Assembly: GCA_024234935.1 (NCBI GenBank)
Contig: JACKNI010000004.1
Location: 1 to 64,000, forward strand
Reading direction: 5' to 3'
Length of the DNA: 64,000 nucleotides
From: Chromatiales bacterium
GTDB taxonomy: Bacteria; Pseudomonadota; Gammaproteobacteria; Steroidobacterales; GCA-2729495
The notes beneath the pieces were generated by a model. The model was given only the letters and a program-made list of their open reading frames with translations, made no database searches and was not told the DNA's origin. Shown here in pieces: positions 55,056 through 63,461 of the stretch. Each line of letters opens with the position of its first letter. Within the stretch, counting starts at the first letter, position 1. Both the position numbers and the translations under genes were made by a program.

Positions 55056-56051
55056 ATGACAACCCGTCGTGATTTTGTATCGTCCTTTGCCACCGTCGGC
55101 GCCGCGGGCGCAGCGGCACTGGCGATGGGAGCTACCGGTCCGGCGAGAGCCGATGCGCCGGCGGCGCTGGGCACTGCGATGGGCAAGGGGCTTGATGGCC
55201 CGTATGTCGACTTGCGTACCGGAAAGGGAAACCAGAACGTCTACGCCCGGATTCAGGGTGATCTGGATTTCGGCAAGGAGAAGCACGGCTGGTACAAGGG
55301 TTTTGTATCAGCGGTGCGGCCCGACCAGAAACTCAAGGATCTCTTTGGTTTCGAGGGTTTTGGTTCGGTCAAGCTGGAGCAGATGCCGGATGGTTCCATC
55401 CGGCGCATCCTGCGCGAAGTCGGCCTCTATACCGACCTGAAATCGGGTGAAGTGCTCGATGAGTGGTACAACCCGTACATCGATGAGCGGGTTCGCGTGG
55501 TGCATGTCGCCAACGATCCCTTCAATTACCTCATCGAGGAATACTTTCCCTTGCCGCCCACGTTCGGCAATCTCAATGCGGAGAAGCCGCCGCGCGTGCC
55601 CTTCATCCTGCCCTGGCAGCAACGCGGCAGCCGGCTGGATATGGAGATCCACATCCATCTGAATTACCCGAATGCACTCAAGCCCGATCAGTGGCCGCGC
55701 GAGTCGAGCGGCAAGTTCGTCCGGGTCTCGGAGTTCTTCGCGCATCATCTCAATCTCGCGGATGTACAGAATCCGAAGATGACGAAGCTGCCCTATCACG
55801 GGGTCTGGAATCGTGTCACGCCGTGGCTGCCGTGGATGCTGATGGGGCAGGCGCCGGGGCACTGCCAGTACGCCTGTTTTATGGGTTCAGGTGAAAGCCT
55901 CGAGGAGATCCACTCCCGCAAGGTACTCGACTATGTGGAGAAGCATTACCCCACGTATTTCAAGGCACCTGACAAGTGGTCCGATGTGAGCCTCTCAAGC
56001 CTTGAGAACTACGCCCGCGAGCAGAAACCGGCTGCGCCGAAGCCGAAATAA
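55056..56051 (+). CDS. Tat-exported DUF1838 family protein, copy 3
   Basis: A 331-aa protein; ATG at 55056 after GGAG. Twin-arginine signal TTRRDFVSSFATVGAAGAAAL. The core has GYVDL-like start (GPYVDLRTGKGNQNVYARI), ILREVGLYTDLKSGEVLDEWYNPY, and the C-terminal PWLPWMLMGQAPG motif. It starts 9 nt after the cupin stop, so the pair is cotranscribed. Being periplasmic, it may bind or process the substrate before uptake. Relation to copies at 12389 and 38938 is through the shared fold; their signal peptides are unrelated in sequence. Confidence 0.87.
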   Translation: MTTRRDFVSSFATVGAAGAAALAMGATGPARADAPAALGTAMGKGLDGPYVDLRTGKGNQNVYARIQGDLDFGKEKHGWYKGFVSAVRPDQKLKDLFGFEGFGSVKLEQMPDGSIRRILREVGLYTDLKSGEVLDEWYNPYIDERVRVVHVANDPFNYLIEEYFPLPPTFGNLNAEKPPRVPFILPWQQRGSRLDMEIHIHLNYPNALKPDQWPRESSGKFVRVSEFFAHHLNLADVQNPKMTKLPYHGVWNRVTPWLPWMLMGQAPGHCQYACFMGSGESLEEIHSRKVLDYVEKHYPTYFKAPDKWSDVSLSSLENYAREQKPAAPKPK

Positions 56052-56059
56052 CCCCACCC

Positions 56060-56126
56060 AGGAGCGGCTTCTGTGGGAGCGGCTTGAGCCGCGATCCCAT
56101 GCATCAAATCGCGGCTGAAGCCGCTC
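56060..56126. repeat. REP-type palindrome cluster
   Basis: AGGAGCGGCTTC (56060), GTGGGAGCGGCTTGAGCCGC (starting 56073) and ATCGCGGCTGAAGCCGCTC (56108-56126) form a BIME-like group between the DUF1838 and MFS genes. They may fold the transcript and lower read-through. Confidence 0.8.
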
Positions 56127-56145
56127 GCACGGCCCAGGGACCCCC

Positions 56146-57324
56146 ATGCCGATTCTGTTTCTTACCATCCTCCTGTCCGGGATGGGATTCGGGTTGATCC
56201 TGCCGGGCTTTCCCTTCGTGGCGATGAAGCTGGGCGCCTCATCGGCGGTGGCAACGACGATTATCGGTCTTTACGCCGTTGGCCAGGTGCTGTCGACGCC
56301 GATCTGGGGCCGGTTTTCCGATCGTTATGGGCGGAAGCCGCTGCTGCTGATCAGTATCGCCGGCGGGCTGGTCAGCTATCTGATCCTGGCCTTCGCATCG
56401 AACCTTTGGATGCTCGGCGCCGGCCGGTTGTTGACGGGATTGATGGGCGGAAGCCTCGCGCTCGCCATGGCCTATGTGTCAGATCTGACCCCGCCTGAGC
56501 AGCGCGCAAAATCGATGGGCTATGTGGGCGGCTCGCTGAGCATGGGCTTTATCCTCGGGCCGATGCTCGGCGGTCTGCTCGGCGGCAGGGATGCGGCCAG
56601 TGCGACCCTGCTGTGGCCTGGCCTTGCCGCTGTATTCATCAATGCCGTCATGCTGATCGGTGCAACGTTCTTTCTGAAGGAGAGCCTGCCGCCGGAAAAG
56701 CGCACAAAGGCCGGCGGCAACAAGGGTCCCGGCGGCTTCGCGGCTTTGCGACTCGTGCTTGCCCGGCCGCTGCTGGCGAGGATCGTCCTGGTCGGCTTCA
56801 TGGCTTATCTGGCCATGGCGCTGTTCGAATCGATCTTTCCGTTCTGGGCTGGCGCACGTTTTGATTGGGGGCCGCGCCAGATCGGCCTGACCTTTACCTA
56901 TCTTGGTACCATCGTCGCCATCATCCAGGGTGTGCTCATCGGCCGCCTGGTGCCGATTTTCGGTGAGGGCAGGCTGCTGATTGCGGGGCTGGTCTGCTAT
57001 ATCTCCGGCCTGTTGATCATGACCCAGGCGCCGGTCTGGCCGCTGATGGTCTTTGGTATCAGCTTTACGACAGCCGGCAGTGCGCTGTACATGACGACCG
57101 TGACCAGCCTCGTCTCCCAGCAGGCAGGCGAGTCCGAGCGCGGGCTGGTGCTCGGTACCTACAACTCGGGCAGCTGGGCAGGCCGGGCGCTGGGCCCGCC
57201 GCTGACCGGGCTGTTGTTCGACGTATTCGGGGTAAATGTCCCGCTATACACCGCGGCGCTGATCTTGTTGCCATGCATTGTTATCCTGCTCGGCATCGTC
57301 GCGCGGACCGCAAACAGTCGCTGA
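56146..57324 (+). CDS. MFS transporter (DHA1-like)
   Basis: A 392-aa 12-TM carrier with motif A (GRFSDRYGRKPLLL) and the TM5 GYVGGSLSMGFILGPMLGG motif. Start ATG at 56146; no strong ribosome site is seen because REP sequence precedes it. It lies within the catabolic cluster and may carry the substrate or an intermediate. The 110-nt gap to the Rieske gene leaves room for a promoter. Confidence 0.82.
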   Translation: MPILFLTILLSGMGFGLILPGFPFVAMKLGASSAVATTIIGLYAVGQVLSTPIWGRFSDRYGRKPLLLISIAGGLVSYLILAFASNLWMLGAGRLLTGLMGGSLALAMAYVSDLTPPEQRAKSMGYVGGSLSMGFILGPMLGGLLGGRDAASATLLWPGLAAVFINAVMLIGATFFLKESLPPEKRTKAGGNKGPGGFAALRLVLARPLLARIVLVGFMAYLAMALFESIFPFWAGARFDWGPRQIGLTFTYLGTIVAIIQGVLIGRLVPIFGEGRLLIAGLVCYISGLLIMTQAPVWPLMVFGISFTTAGSALYMTTVTSLVSQQAGESERGLVLGTYNSGSWAGRALGPPLTGLLFDVFGVNVPLYTAALILLPCIVILLGIVARTANSR

Positions 57325-57434
57325 GCGCAAATCCGCTTGGCCATGGCCAGCGAAGCGCATATATTCCGGGCAACAAGGTGTCGCATGCCGCGCAAGCCCG
57401 GCAGGCCTGAACCATCCAGTTTGAGGAAGTCTGT

Positions 57435-58583
57435 ATGTACATTAATTTCTGGTACCCCATGGCGACCACAGCAGAACTCACCGATCAGCCGCGCAAGGTA
57501 CGCGCGCTCGGTCAGGATTTTGTGGTGTTCCGGGATTCGCAGGGCAAGGCTCGCTGCCTGGCCAATACCTGTACGCACCGCGGCGGCTCGCTGGCGGGCG
57601 GCAAGATCAAGGGCGACTGCATCCAGTGCCCGTATCACGGCTGGCAATTCAACGGCGAGGGCGAATGCCAGAAGATCCCGTCGCTTGGTTCGAAGGCCAA
57701 CATTCCGGCCCGCACGCGCATCGACGCCTATCCGGTCGACGAGCGCTATGGACTCGTGTTCGCGTTTCTCGGTGATCTGCCCGAGGCGGAACGGCCGCCG
57801 ATCCTCGAAGTGAAGGAATGGGAGCAGGAAGGCTGGCGGACGACGCTGCAGCACTATCAGCTCAATGGTTACTACGAGCGTTCCATCGAGAACGGTATCG
57901 ATCCCGCGCATAACGAATATGTGCACGACACCCATGGATTCAGCGGCGAGCGCGAAGAGGAATACAAGATCGGCGACATGCGCATTGAGGATCACGCGCC
58001 GTGGGGCCGCGGTTTCTGGCATACCTTCCAGGCGCCACCGTTGCAGGGTGATCTGAAGAAATACCGTGCTGGTGAGGGTTCCCTCGATGCGGGGACCGGA
58101 TATCACGGCACCAACCAGGTCTGGACGTTTATTCACCCGGGGCCGAATTTCTTTATCCACCAGTATCTCTATGAGCGGCCGATAGACGAGAAGACCACCC
58201 ATCTCTACCTCGTCTGCGCACGAAACTTCTCGCTGGAAGAAAAGACCGATGCCTACGTCATCGAGCGCAACCAGTACGTGGCCAACCAGGATGTGAAGAT
58301 CATCGAGGAATTGCATCCGATGGTGACGCCGGACAAGAACACCAAGGAGTTCATGGTTCCGTCTGACCAGGTGATCCTCGACTACCGGGCCAAGCAGAAG
58401 GAATGGGCCGCCAAGGGCTGGAAAATCGACATGCTGGCCGTCGCAGCCAATGGTGGGCGGGCCGCATATGCCGTGCCGAGTCCGGCACGCCGTCGCCAGA
58501 AGGGCTGGGTGCTGGATGCCATACCGCTGGTGGATCCGGCGAGGTATGCCGACAAGCGCGACGAGATCAAGGCAGTCGTCTGA
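57435..58583 (+). CDS. Rieske non-heme iron oxygenase, alpha subunit
   Basis: A 382-aa oxygenase. The ATG at 57435 follows GAGGAAG. The Rieske [2Fe-2S] motif is CTHRGG (Cys46, His48) and CPYHGW (Cys65, His68). The mononuclear iron site is DPAHNEYVH (Asp156-His159-His164 spacing D-x2-H-x4-H). It belongs to the single-subunit group that includes vanillate O-demethylase and phenoxybenzoate dioxygenase-like enzymes. A reductase is needed but not encoded adjacent. It likely hydroxylates or demethylates an aromatic or heterocyclic ring. Confidence 0.9.
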   Translation: MYINFWYPMATTAELTDQPRKVRALGQDFVVFRDSQGKARCLANTCTHRGGSLAGGKIKGDCIQCPYHGWQFNGEGECQKIPSLGSKANIPARTRIDAYPVDERYGLVFAFLGDLPEAERPPILEVKEWEQEGWRTTLQHYQLNGYYERSIENGIDPAHNEYVHDTHGFSGEREEEYKIGDMRIEDHAPWGRGFWHTFQAPPLQGDLKKYRAGEGSLDAGTGYHGTNQVWTFIHPGPNFFIHQYLYERPIDEKTTHLYLVCARNFSLEEKTDAYVIERNQYVANQDVKIIEELHPMVTPDKNTKEFMVPSDQVILDYRAKQKEWAAKGWKIDMLAVAANGGRAAYAVPSPARRRQKGWVLDAIPLVDPARYADKRDEIKAVV

Positions 58584-58605
58584 GCCGGGTTCAGGGGAGT
58601 CACGC

Positions 58606-59451
58606 ATGGATCGCCGAGATGAGGGTGCCGGTATCGACCGGCGCGAGCTGATCCGCAATAGTGCGGCGTTTGCTGCGATGGGCACGCTGGTGGGACGGAT
58701 TGCAGCAGCCGCTGAAGGTGAACCGCTGCAGAAAGCCGCCGGCCAGCAGCCTACGGTGCTCATCACCGGCGCCAGCCGGGGAATCGGCCTGGAGTTCGCC
58801 CGACAATACGCGGGGCGCGACTGGCGGGTGATCGCAACTTGTCGCAATCCTGGCAGCGCTGAAGCCCTCCAGGCGCTGAAGGCGCAACATGAGAACCTCA
58901 TCATCGAGCCTCTGGATGTGGTCGATCATGCCGGTATCGACGCCCTCGCCGCACGCTATGCAAACCAGTCCATAGATATCCTGCTTAACAATGCCGGCAT
59001 CGGCGGCGGCATGGAAAACCAGCTGTTTGGCCGGCTGAACTATGCAACCTTCAACGAGGTGATGGCTGTCAATGCGGTCGGTCCGATGAAGGTCTGCGAG
59101 GCCTTTGTCAAACATGTCGAGGCGAGTCGTCTGCGCAAGATGATCACGGTCTCGAGTAACCAGGGCTCGATTGGCAGCGTCGATGCCGCGCGTCTGTACT
59201 GGTATCGGTCGAGCAAGTCGGCGGTGAACATGCTGATGGTCAATCTGGCATTTCAGATGAAGAGTCGCGGCATCGTTGTCGGACTGGTCACGCCGGGCAT
59301 GACCGATACTGATTTCATGAAAGGTCTGCCGAAGAGGATGCTGCGTCCGGTTGCCGATGCGGTGACTGACATGGCGCGCGAGATAGACCGGTTTGACCTG
59401 TCCATGACCGGTCAGTTTCTGGATACCAAAGGCCAGATCATTCCCTGGTAA
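58606..59451 (+). CDS. Short-chain dehydrogenase with Tat-like export signal
   Basis: A 281-aa SDR. The ATG at 58606 follows CAGGGGAG. An N-terminal extension, GIDRRELIRNSAAFAAMGTLVG, looks like a twin-arginine signal. The SDR domain has TGASRGIGLEF, NNAGIG and YRSSK. Twin-arginine export would explain the extension since Tat exports folded cofactor proteins. It is the first of two tandem SDRs 27 nt apart that share the body sequence MLRPV. The substrate is unknown. It is upstream of a Sec-signal SDR. Confidence 0.8.
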   Translation: MDRRDEGAGIDRRELIRNSAAFAAMGTLVGRIAAAAEGEPLQKAAGQQPTVLITGASRGIGLEFARQYAGRDWRVIATCRNPGSAEALQALKAQHENLIIEPLDVVDHAGIDALAARYANQSIDILLNNAGIGGGMENQLFGRLNYATFNEVMAVNAVGPMKVCEAFVKHVEASRLRKMITVSSNQGSIGSVDAARLYWYRSSKSAVNMLMVNLAFQMKSRGIVVGLVTPGMTDTDFMKGLPKRMLRPVADAVTDMAREIDRFDLSMTGQFLDTKGQIIPW

Positions 59452-59478
59452 AGCCGGGGTTTCTCCAGGAGAGTCACG

Positions 59479-60279
59479 ATGAACCGAAGATACAGCCGCA
59501 GCTTCACGCTGCTTGCCGCACTGTGTGTGGCGATTGTTGCCAGCGCGACGGCACGCGCTGATGACTATGTGCCGACGGTGCTGGTGACCGGTGCCAACCG
59601 CGGTATCGGCCTGGAGTTGACGCGACAATATGCAGCGCGGGGCTGGCAGGTGATTGCCACGGCGCGCAAGCCCGCCGAGGCAACGGAACTCAAGGCAATT
59701 GCGGCAGACAGTGAGGGCAAGGTCAGCATCGAGACGCTCGATGTCACCGACTTTGCTGCCATCGATGCGCTGGCGGCGAAATACAAGGACAAGCCTGTCG
59801 ATGTGCTGTTCAACAATGCGGGGATTACCGGTGGCGGCAGCAACCAGCTGTTCGCCAGGAACATGGAATGGCCGACTTACGAAATGGTCCTGCGCACCAA
59901 TGTCATCGGCCCGCTGAAGATGGCGGAAGCCTTTCTGCCCAATGTACTGGCGAGCCAGCAGAAGAAGATCAGCAACGTATCGAGCAGTCAGGGTTCGATC
60001 GCTGATACGAAGAACGCGATGCTGTATTTCTATCGTCCGAGCAAGGCTGCGCTCAACATGGAGATGCACCTGCTGGCGATCCAGCTCAAGAGCCAGGGCA
60101 TTTCAGTGGCCCTGATCGATCCGGGTCCGGTGGATACGGACATGATGAAGATGCTGCCGAAAAAGATGCTGCGTCCGGTGGAAACAGCTGGCAGCGACCT
60201 GATCCGCATCACGGATCAGCTCAGCCTGGAAAATACCGGGACCTTCTGGACCTTCGATGGCAGCGTTCTGCCCTGGTAG
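59479..60279 (+). CDS. Short-chain dehydrogenase with Sec-type signal peptide
   Basis: A 266-aa SDR paralogous to its neighbour. The start ATG at 59479 follows AGGAGAG. A signal peptide is visible in LLAALCVAIVASATARA (residues 13-29). The SDR body has TGANRGIGLEL, NNAGITGG and YRPSK. An SDR behind a Sec signal would be oxidised in the periplasm where NAD(P) is scarce, which is unusual. Both C-termini end similarly (TFDGSVLPW here, DTKGQIIPW in the neighbour). Confidence 0.8.
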   Translation: MNRRYSRSFTLLAALCVAIVASATARADDYVPTVLVTGANRGIGLELTRQYAARGWQVIATARKPAEATELKAIAADSEGKVSIETLDVTDFAAIDALAAKYKDKPVDVLFNNAGITGGGSNQLFARNMEWPTYEMVLRTNVIGPLKMAEAFLPNVLASQQKKISNVSSSQGSIADTKNAMLYFYRPSKAALNMEMHLLAIQLKSQGISVALIDPGPVDTDMMKMLPKKMLRPVETAGSDLIRITDQLSLENTGTFWTFDGSVLPW

Positions 60280-60280
60280 A

Positions 60281-60308
60281 GGCAGGAGCGGCTAAAGCCG
60301 CTCCTGCC
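60281..60308. terminator. REP-like perfect palindrome, bidirectional terminator candidate
   Basis: GGCAGGAGCGGCT (60281-60293) pairs with AGCCGCTCCTGCC (60296-60308) around an AA loop: a perfect 13-bp stem between convergent genes. It uses the same core as the REP elements of the window but no T-run follows. Confidence 0.65.
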
Positions 60309-60331
60309 TCCAGCTGCCCTTACAGGTCGTC

Positions 60332-61282
60332 TTAGCCGGGGTATTGCGCGAGACCGGCGAGTGAGCGCTTGACGCCGGTTTCGGCCTTCGCGCCGAGGGT
60401 GCCGGTCTGCATGTCGAATTTCGCAACCGTACCGGTGAAGAAATTGCCGAGCAGCAGTACGCCGGGTTCCTGCAGCGGTATGACGGTCGCCCAGCCGGGT
60501 CCGGGCAGATCCCAGCTCTTGATGACTTCCGCATTGGCCTTCAGGTGATCGAGCTTGAAGCCGGTCTTGAAGTTCGCCTTGATGTACAGCAGCGTGCCAT
60601 CCGGCAAGTGCTGCGCCAGCAAGGCCATTTCGCCAGCGCCCGGCTGCAGCGTGATCAGGTCGGGCAGCTGTTTGTCGGCGACGATGTCGTACTGGAAAAC
60701 CCGCGTACCGGTCTCCGACACATAAACCAGGGTCCTGTTGTCAGGAGCGAGGCTTGCGGTGGTAACACCGAGGAAACCGGCCATGCCACCGTGGGTCTCG
60801 GTCGCATATTCTTTCAGCAGCTTGCCATCCGGCGTGAACTTGAAGACGTGCCCGTCACCAAAAAGGTCACTGCCCGGCATCTTCGCCAGAGTCGTGCCGA
60901 GCGGCCGTTCCGGCGGCAGCTTGATGGTGTTGCCGACCAGGTGCTCGCCCAACAGGATGTTGCCATCGGCGGTGAAATTCACGTTCGAGAAGGCCCGGTC
61001 CGCGAATCTTATCCGCGGCAGCTCTTTTCCGTCCGGGCCATAGCGCAGCACGGTATGTGTATTGGTGTCGAAAGCCCACAGGGTCTTGTCAGGACCGAAG
61101 CGGAGTCCGCTGATCAGGTGGGTGGTGCCGGCGGTCCAGAGCACGCCCTTTTCGTTGAGGTTGCTGTCGTACTGGATGATCCGGCCGTCGCCGGCATGGT
61201 CGTCGTCGGCGCGGTTGAGCAGGGTAGCGCCGACGAAAATGTCGCCCTTTGCGAAGGGCTTGATGGTGGATACGTTAGCCAT
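60332..61282 (-). CDS. Beta-propeller (SMP-30/NHL-like) protein
   Basis: A 316-aa protein of repeating blades: FGPDKTLWAFDTNTHTVLRYGPDGK, FTADGNILLGEHLVG, DGHVFKFTPDGKLLKEYATET and LAPDNRTLVYVSETG. The pattern fits SMP-30/gluconolactonase or NHL-repeat proteins. There is no signal peptide. The ATG at 61282 follows GGAGAAA. It is convergent with the SDR pair. A lactonase role in the catabolic cluster is possible but not established. Confidence 0.72.
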   Translation of the reverse strand: MANVSTIKPFAKGDIFVGATLLNRADDDHAGDGRIIQYDSNLNEKGVLWTAGTTHLISGLRFGPDKTLWAFDTNTHTVLRYGPDGKELPRIRFADRAFSNVNFTADGNILLGEHLVGNTIKLPPERPLGTTLAKMPGSDLFGDGHVFKFTPDGKLLKEYATETHGGMAGFLGVTTASLAPDNRTLVYVSETGTRVFQYDIVADKQLPDLITLQPGAGEMALLAQHLPDGTLLYIKANFKTGFKLDHLKANAEVIKSWDLPGPGWATVIPLQEPGVLLLGNFFTGTVAKFDMQTGTLGAKAETGVKRSLAGLAQYPG

Positions 61283-61404
61283 GGGTGTTTCTCCGGACCT
61301 GTAGACAGACTGGCCATTCTACAGGGCGGATTCCGCCGTCATCAGTCCTTGCCGAAAGGCCGGCCGGGTTGCCCGTTACGTGGCCGGCACACTATGCTTC
61401 GCGC

Positions 61405-62478
61405 ATGGATAGCCAGATTTACAACGTCAACGTCCTTGCCCGCACCACGCTGCCGACCCCGGCCGAGGTCAAGGCGCGGTATCCGCTGACCCCCGCGCTG
61501 GAGGGTTTTGTGCTGCGCAACCGGCGCACCCTGCAGAACATCATCGATGCGCGCGATCCGCGCCTGTTTGTGGTCGTCGGACCCTGTTCGGTCCACGATG
61601 TCGCTGCGGCGATGGATTATGCCAGGCGGCTCAAGCCACTGGCCGATGCGCTCAGCGATACGCTGGTACTGGTCATGCGCGTCTATTTCGAGAAGCCGCG
61701 CACCACGGTCGGCTGGAAGGGCCTGATCAACGACCCGGACATGGACGATTCCTTTCATATCGAGAAGGGAATCGGCATCGCGCGCAAGCTGCTGCTCGAC
61801 CTCGCTGAACTCGGGCTGCCAACCGCTACCGAGGCGCTCGATCCGATCATGCCGCAATATCTGGGTGACCTGATTACCTGGAACGCGATCGGCGCGCGCA
61901 CGACCGAATCCCAGACGCATCGGGAGATGGCGAGCGGACTGTCCACGCCTGTCGGTTTCAAGAATGGTACGGATGGTTCGCTGATGGTCGCCATCAATGC
62001 GCTCAAGTCAGCACGCCAGCCACATCATTTTCTCGGCATCAACGAGGATGGCCGCTCGGCTGTCATGCAGACGCGCGGCAACAACTATGGTCATGTCGTG
62101 CTGCGTGGTGGTGCCGGACGTACCAATTACGATTCGGTGAGCGTGGCCCTGTGCGAACAGGCCCTGCACAAGGCCGGTCTGCCGGAACGCATCGTGATCG
62201 ACTGCAGCCACGGCAATTCGAACAAGGATCCGGCGCTGCAGCCGCTGGTGGCCCGCGACTGCATCGAGCAGATCGTCAATGGCAACAAGTCGATTATCGG
62301 CCTCATGCTGGAAAGCAATATCGAGGCCGGCAACCAGGAGATTCCCGCCGACCGCAGCCGGTTGCGTTACGGTGTTTCAGTGACCGACGGCTGCATCGAT
62401 TGGGCAAGCACCGAGAAGACCCTGCGCGAACTCGCGCTCCTGCTGCGTCCGGTAATGCAGGCCCGCAAGAGCGCCTGA
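61405..62478 (+). CDS. aroG: 3-deoxy-7-phosphoheptulonate (DAHP) synthase, class I
   Basis: A 357-aa enzyme of the shikimate pathway that condenses phosphoenolpyruvate and erythrose 4-phosphate. The class I signature is intact: VVVGPCSVHD, MRVYFEKPRTTVGWKGLINDP, GARTTESQTHREMASGLS and VIDCSHGNSNKDP. Length and sequence match the AroG/AroF/AroH group; which isozyme is not certain. Start ATG at 61405. Confidence 0.93.
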   Translation: MDSQIYNVNVLARTTLPTPAEVKARYPLTPALEGFVLRNRRTLQNIIDARDPRLFVVVGPCSVHDVAAAMDYARRLKPLADALSDTLVLVMRVYFEKPRTTVGWKGLINDPDMDDSFHIEKGIGIARKLLLDLAELGLPTATEALDPIMPQYLGDLITWNAIGARTTESQTHREMASGLSTPVGFKNGTDGSLMVAINALKSARQPHHFLGINEDGRSAVMQTRGNNYGHVVLRGGAGRTNYDSVSVALCEQALHKAGLPERIVIDCSHGNSNKDPALQPLVARDCIEQIVNGNKSIIGLMLESNIEAGNQEIPADRSRLRYGVSVTDGCIDWASTEKTLRELALLLRPVMQARKSA

Positions 62479-62506
62479 GCGCAGTATCCCGCGAGTCCGG
62501 GCGCCT

Positions 62507-63370
62507 TCAGCGCAGCACGACGGTCTTGCTGCCGTTGACGAATACGCGGTGTTCGATATGCAGCTTCACGGCCCGCGCCAGCGTGATTGACTCCACATCC
62601 CGGCCGGTCGCTGCGAGGTCATCGGGCGACATGGTGTGGTCCGCGCGCTCAACCGTCTGTTCGATGATTGGCCCCTCATCCAGATCCGCCGTCACATAGT
62701 GTGCCGTGGCACCGATCAGCTTGACGCCACGCCGGTGCGCTTCGTGGTAGGGCTTCGCACCCTTGAAGCCGGGCAGGAAGGAGTGGTGAATGTTGATGAT
62801 GCGTCCCGGGTATTGCGCGCAGATCGCCGGTGACAGGATCTGCATGTAGCGGGCAAGCACGATCAGTTCGGCCTTCGTGTCGCCCGCGATATCCATCAGG
62901 CGTTCTTCGGCCTCCTGCCTCGTTTCTGCCGACACAGGTATATGGAAATACGGCACCTTGTGCCAGCTGGCAAGACCAGCCAGATCCATGTGGTTCGAGA
63001 CGATGGCCGGAATCGCCATCTTCAGGGCGCCGGTACGGTAGCGGTACAGCAGGTCGTTGAGGCAGTGATCGTAGCGCGAAGCCATTATCAGCACCCGTGG
63101 CAATACCGCCGTATCGTGTACCTGCCACTCAATGCCGAACTTCTGCGCGATATCCGCAAAGCCGGCGCCAAAGCCGGAGCGCGAGAAACTGCCGTCCGGT
63201 GAGGCAAAGCGGGTTCGCATGAAGAATGTGCCGGTATCGCGGTCACCGAAATGGGATGACTCTTCGATGAAGTATTTCCGGGAGGTCAGGTAGCCAGCGA
63301 CTGCCGCCACGATGCCGATCTTGTCCGGGCAGACAACCGTCAGAATGTATGAAGGCGCGGGATTGTTCAT
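62507..63370 (-). CDS. purU: Formyltetrahydrofolate deformylase
   Basis: A 287-aa protein: an N-terminal ACT domain (ILTVVCPDKIGIVAAVAGYL) and a formyltransferase-fold catalytic domain with VSNHMDLAGLASWHKVPYFHIPV, IINIHHSFLPGF and GATAHYVTADLDEGPIIEQ. PurU hydrolyses 10-formyl-THF to formate and THF, supplying formate to purine synthesis or balancing one-carbon pools. It converges on aroG and lies divergent from the GS-family gene. Confidence 0.93.
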   Translation of the reverse strand: MNNPAPSYILTVVCPDKIGIVAAVAGYLTSRKYFIEESSHFGDRDTGTFFMRTRFASPDGSFSRSGFGAGFADIAQKFGIEWQVHDTAVLPRVLIMASRYDHCLNDLLYRYRTGALKMAIPAIVSNHMDLAGLASWHKVPYFHIPVSAETRQEAEERLMDIAGDTKAELIVLARYMQILSPAICAQYPGRIINIHHSFLPGFKGAKPYHEAHRRGVKLIGATAHYVTADLDEGPIIEQTVERADHTMSPDDLAATGRDVESITLARAVKLHIEHRVFVNGSKTVVLR

Positions 63371-63461
63371 GTCATGCTCTGTGTCTGCGTGCGGAAATGG
63401 TAGCAGGATCGACGCGGCTGCCGGGATTGGTCAGAATCCCGCCAGGAACAGGATCACCGCC

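Noticed and set aside
25238..60308. REP palindromes as a CRISPR array
   Set aside because: The copies are dispersed, inverted and of unequal spacing, with no unique spacers and no cas genes.
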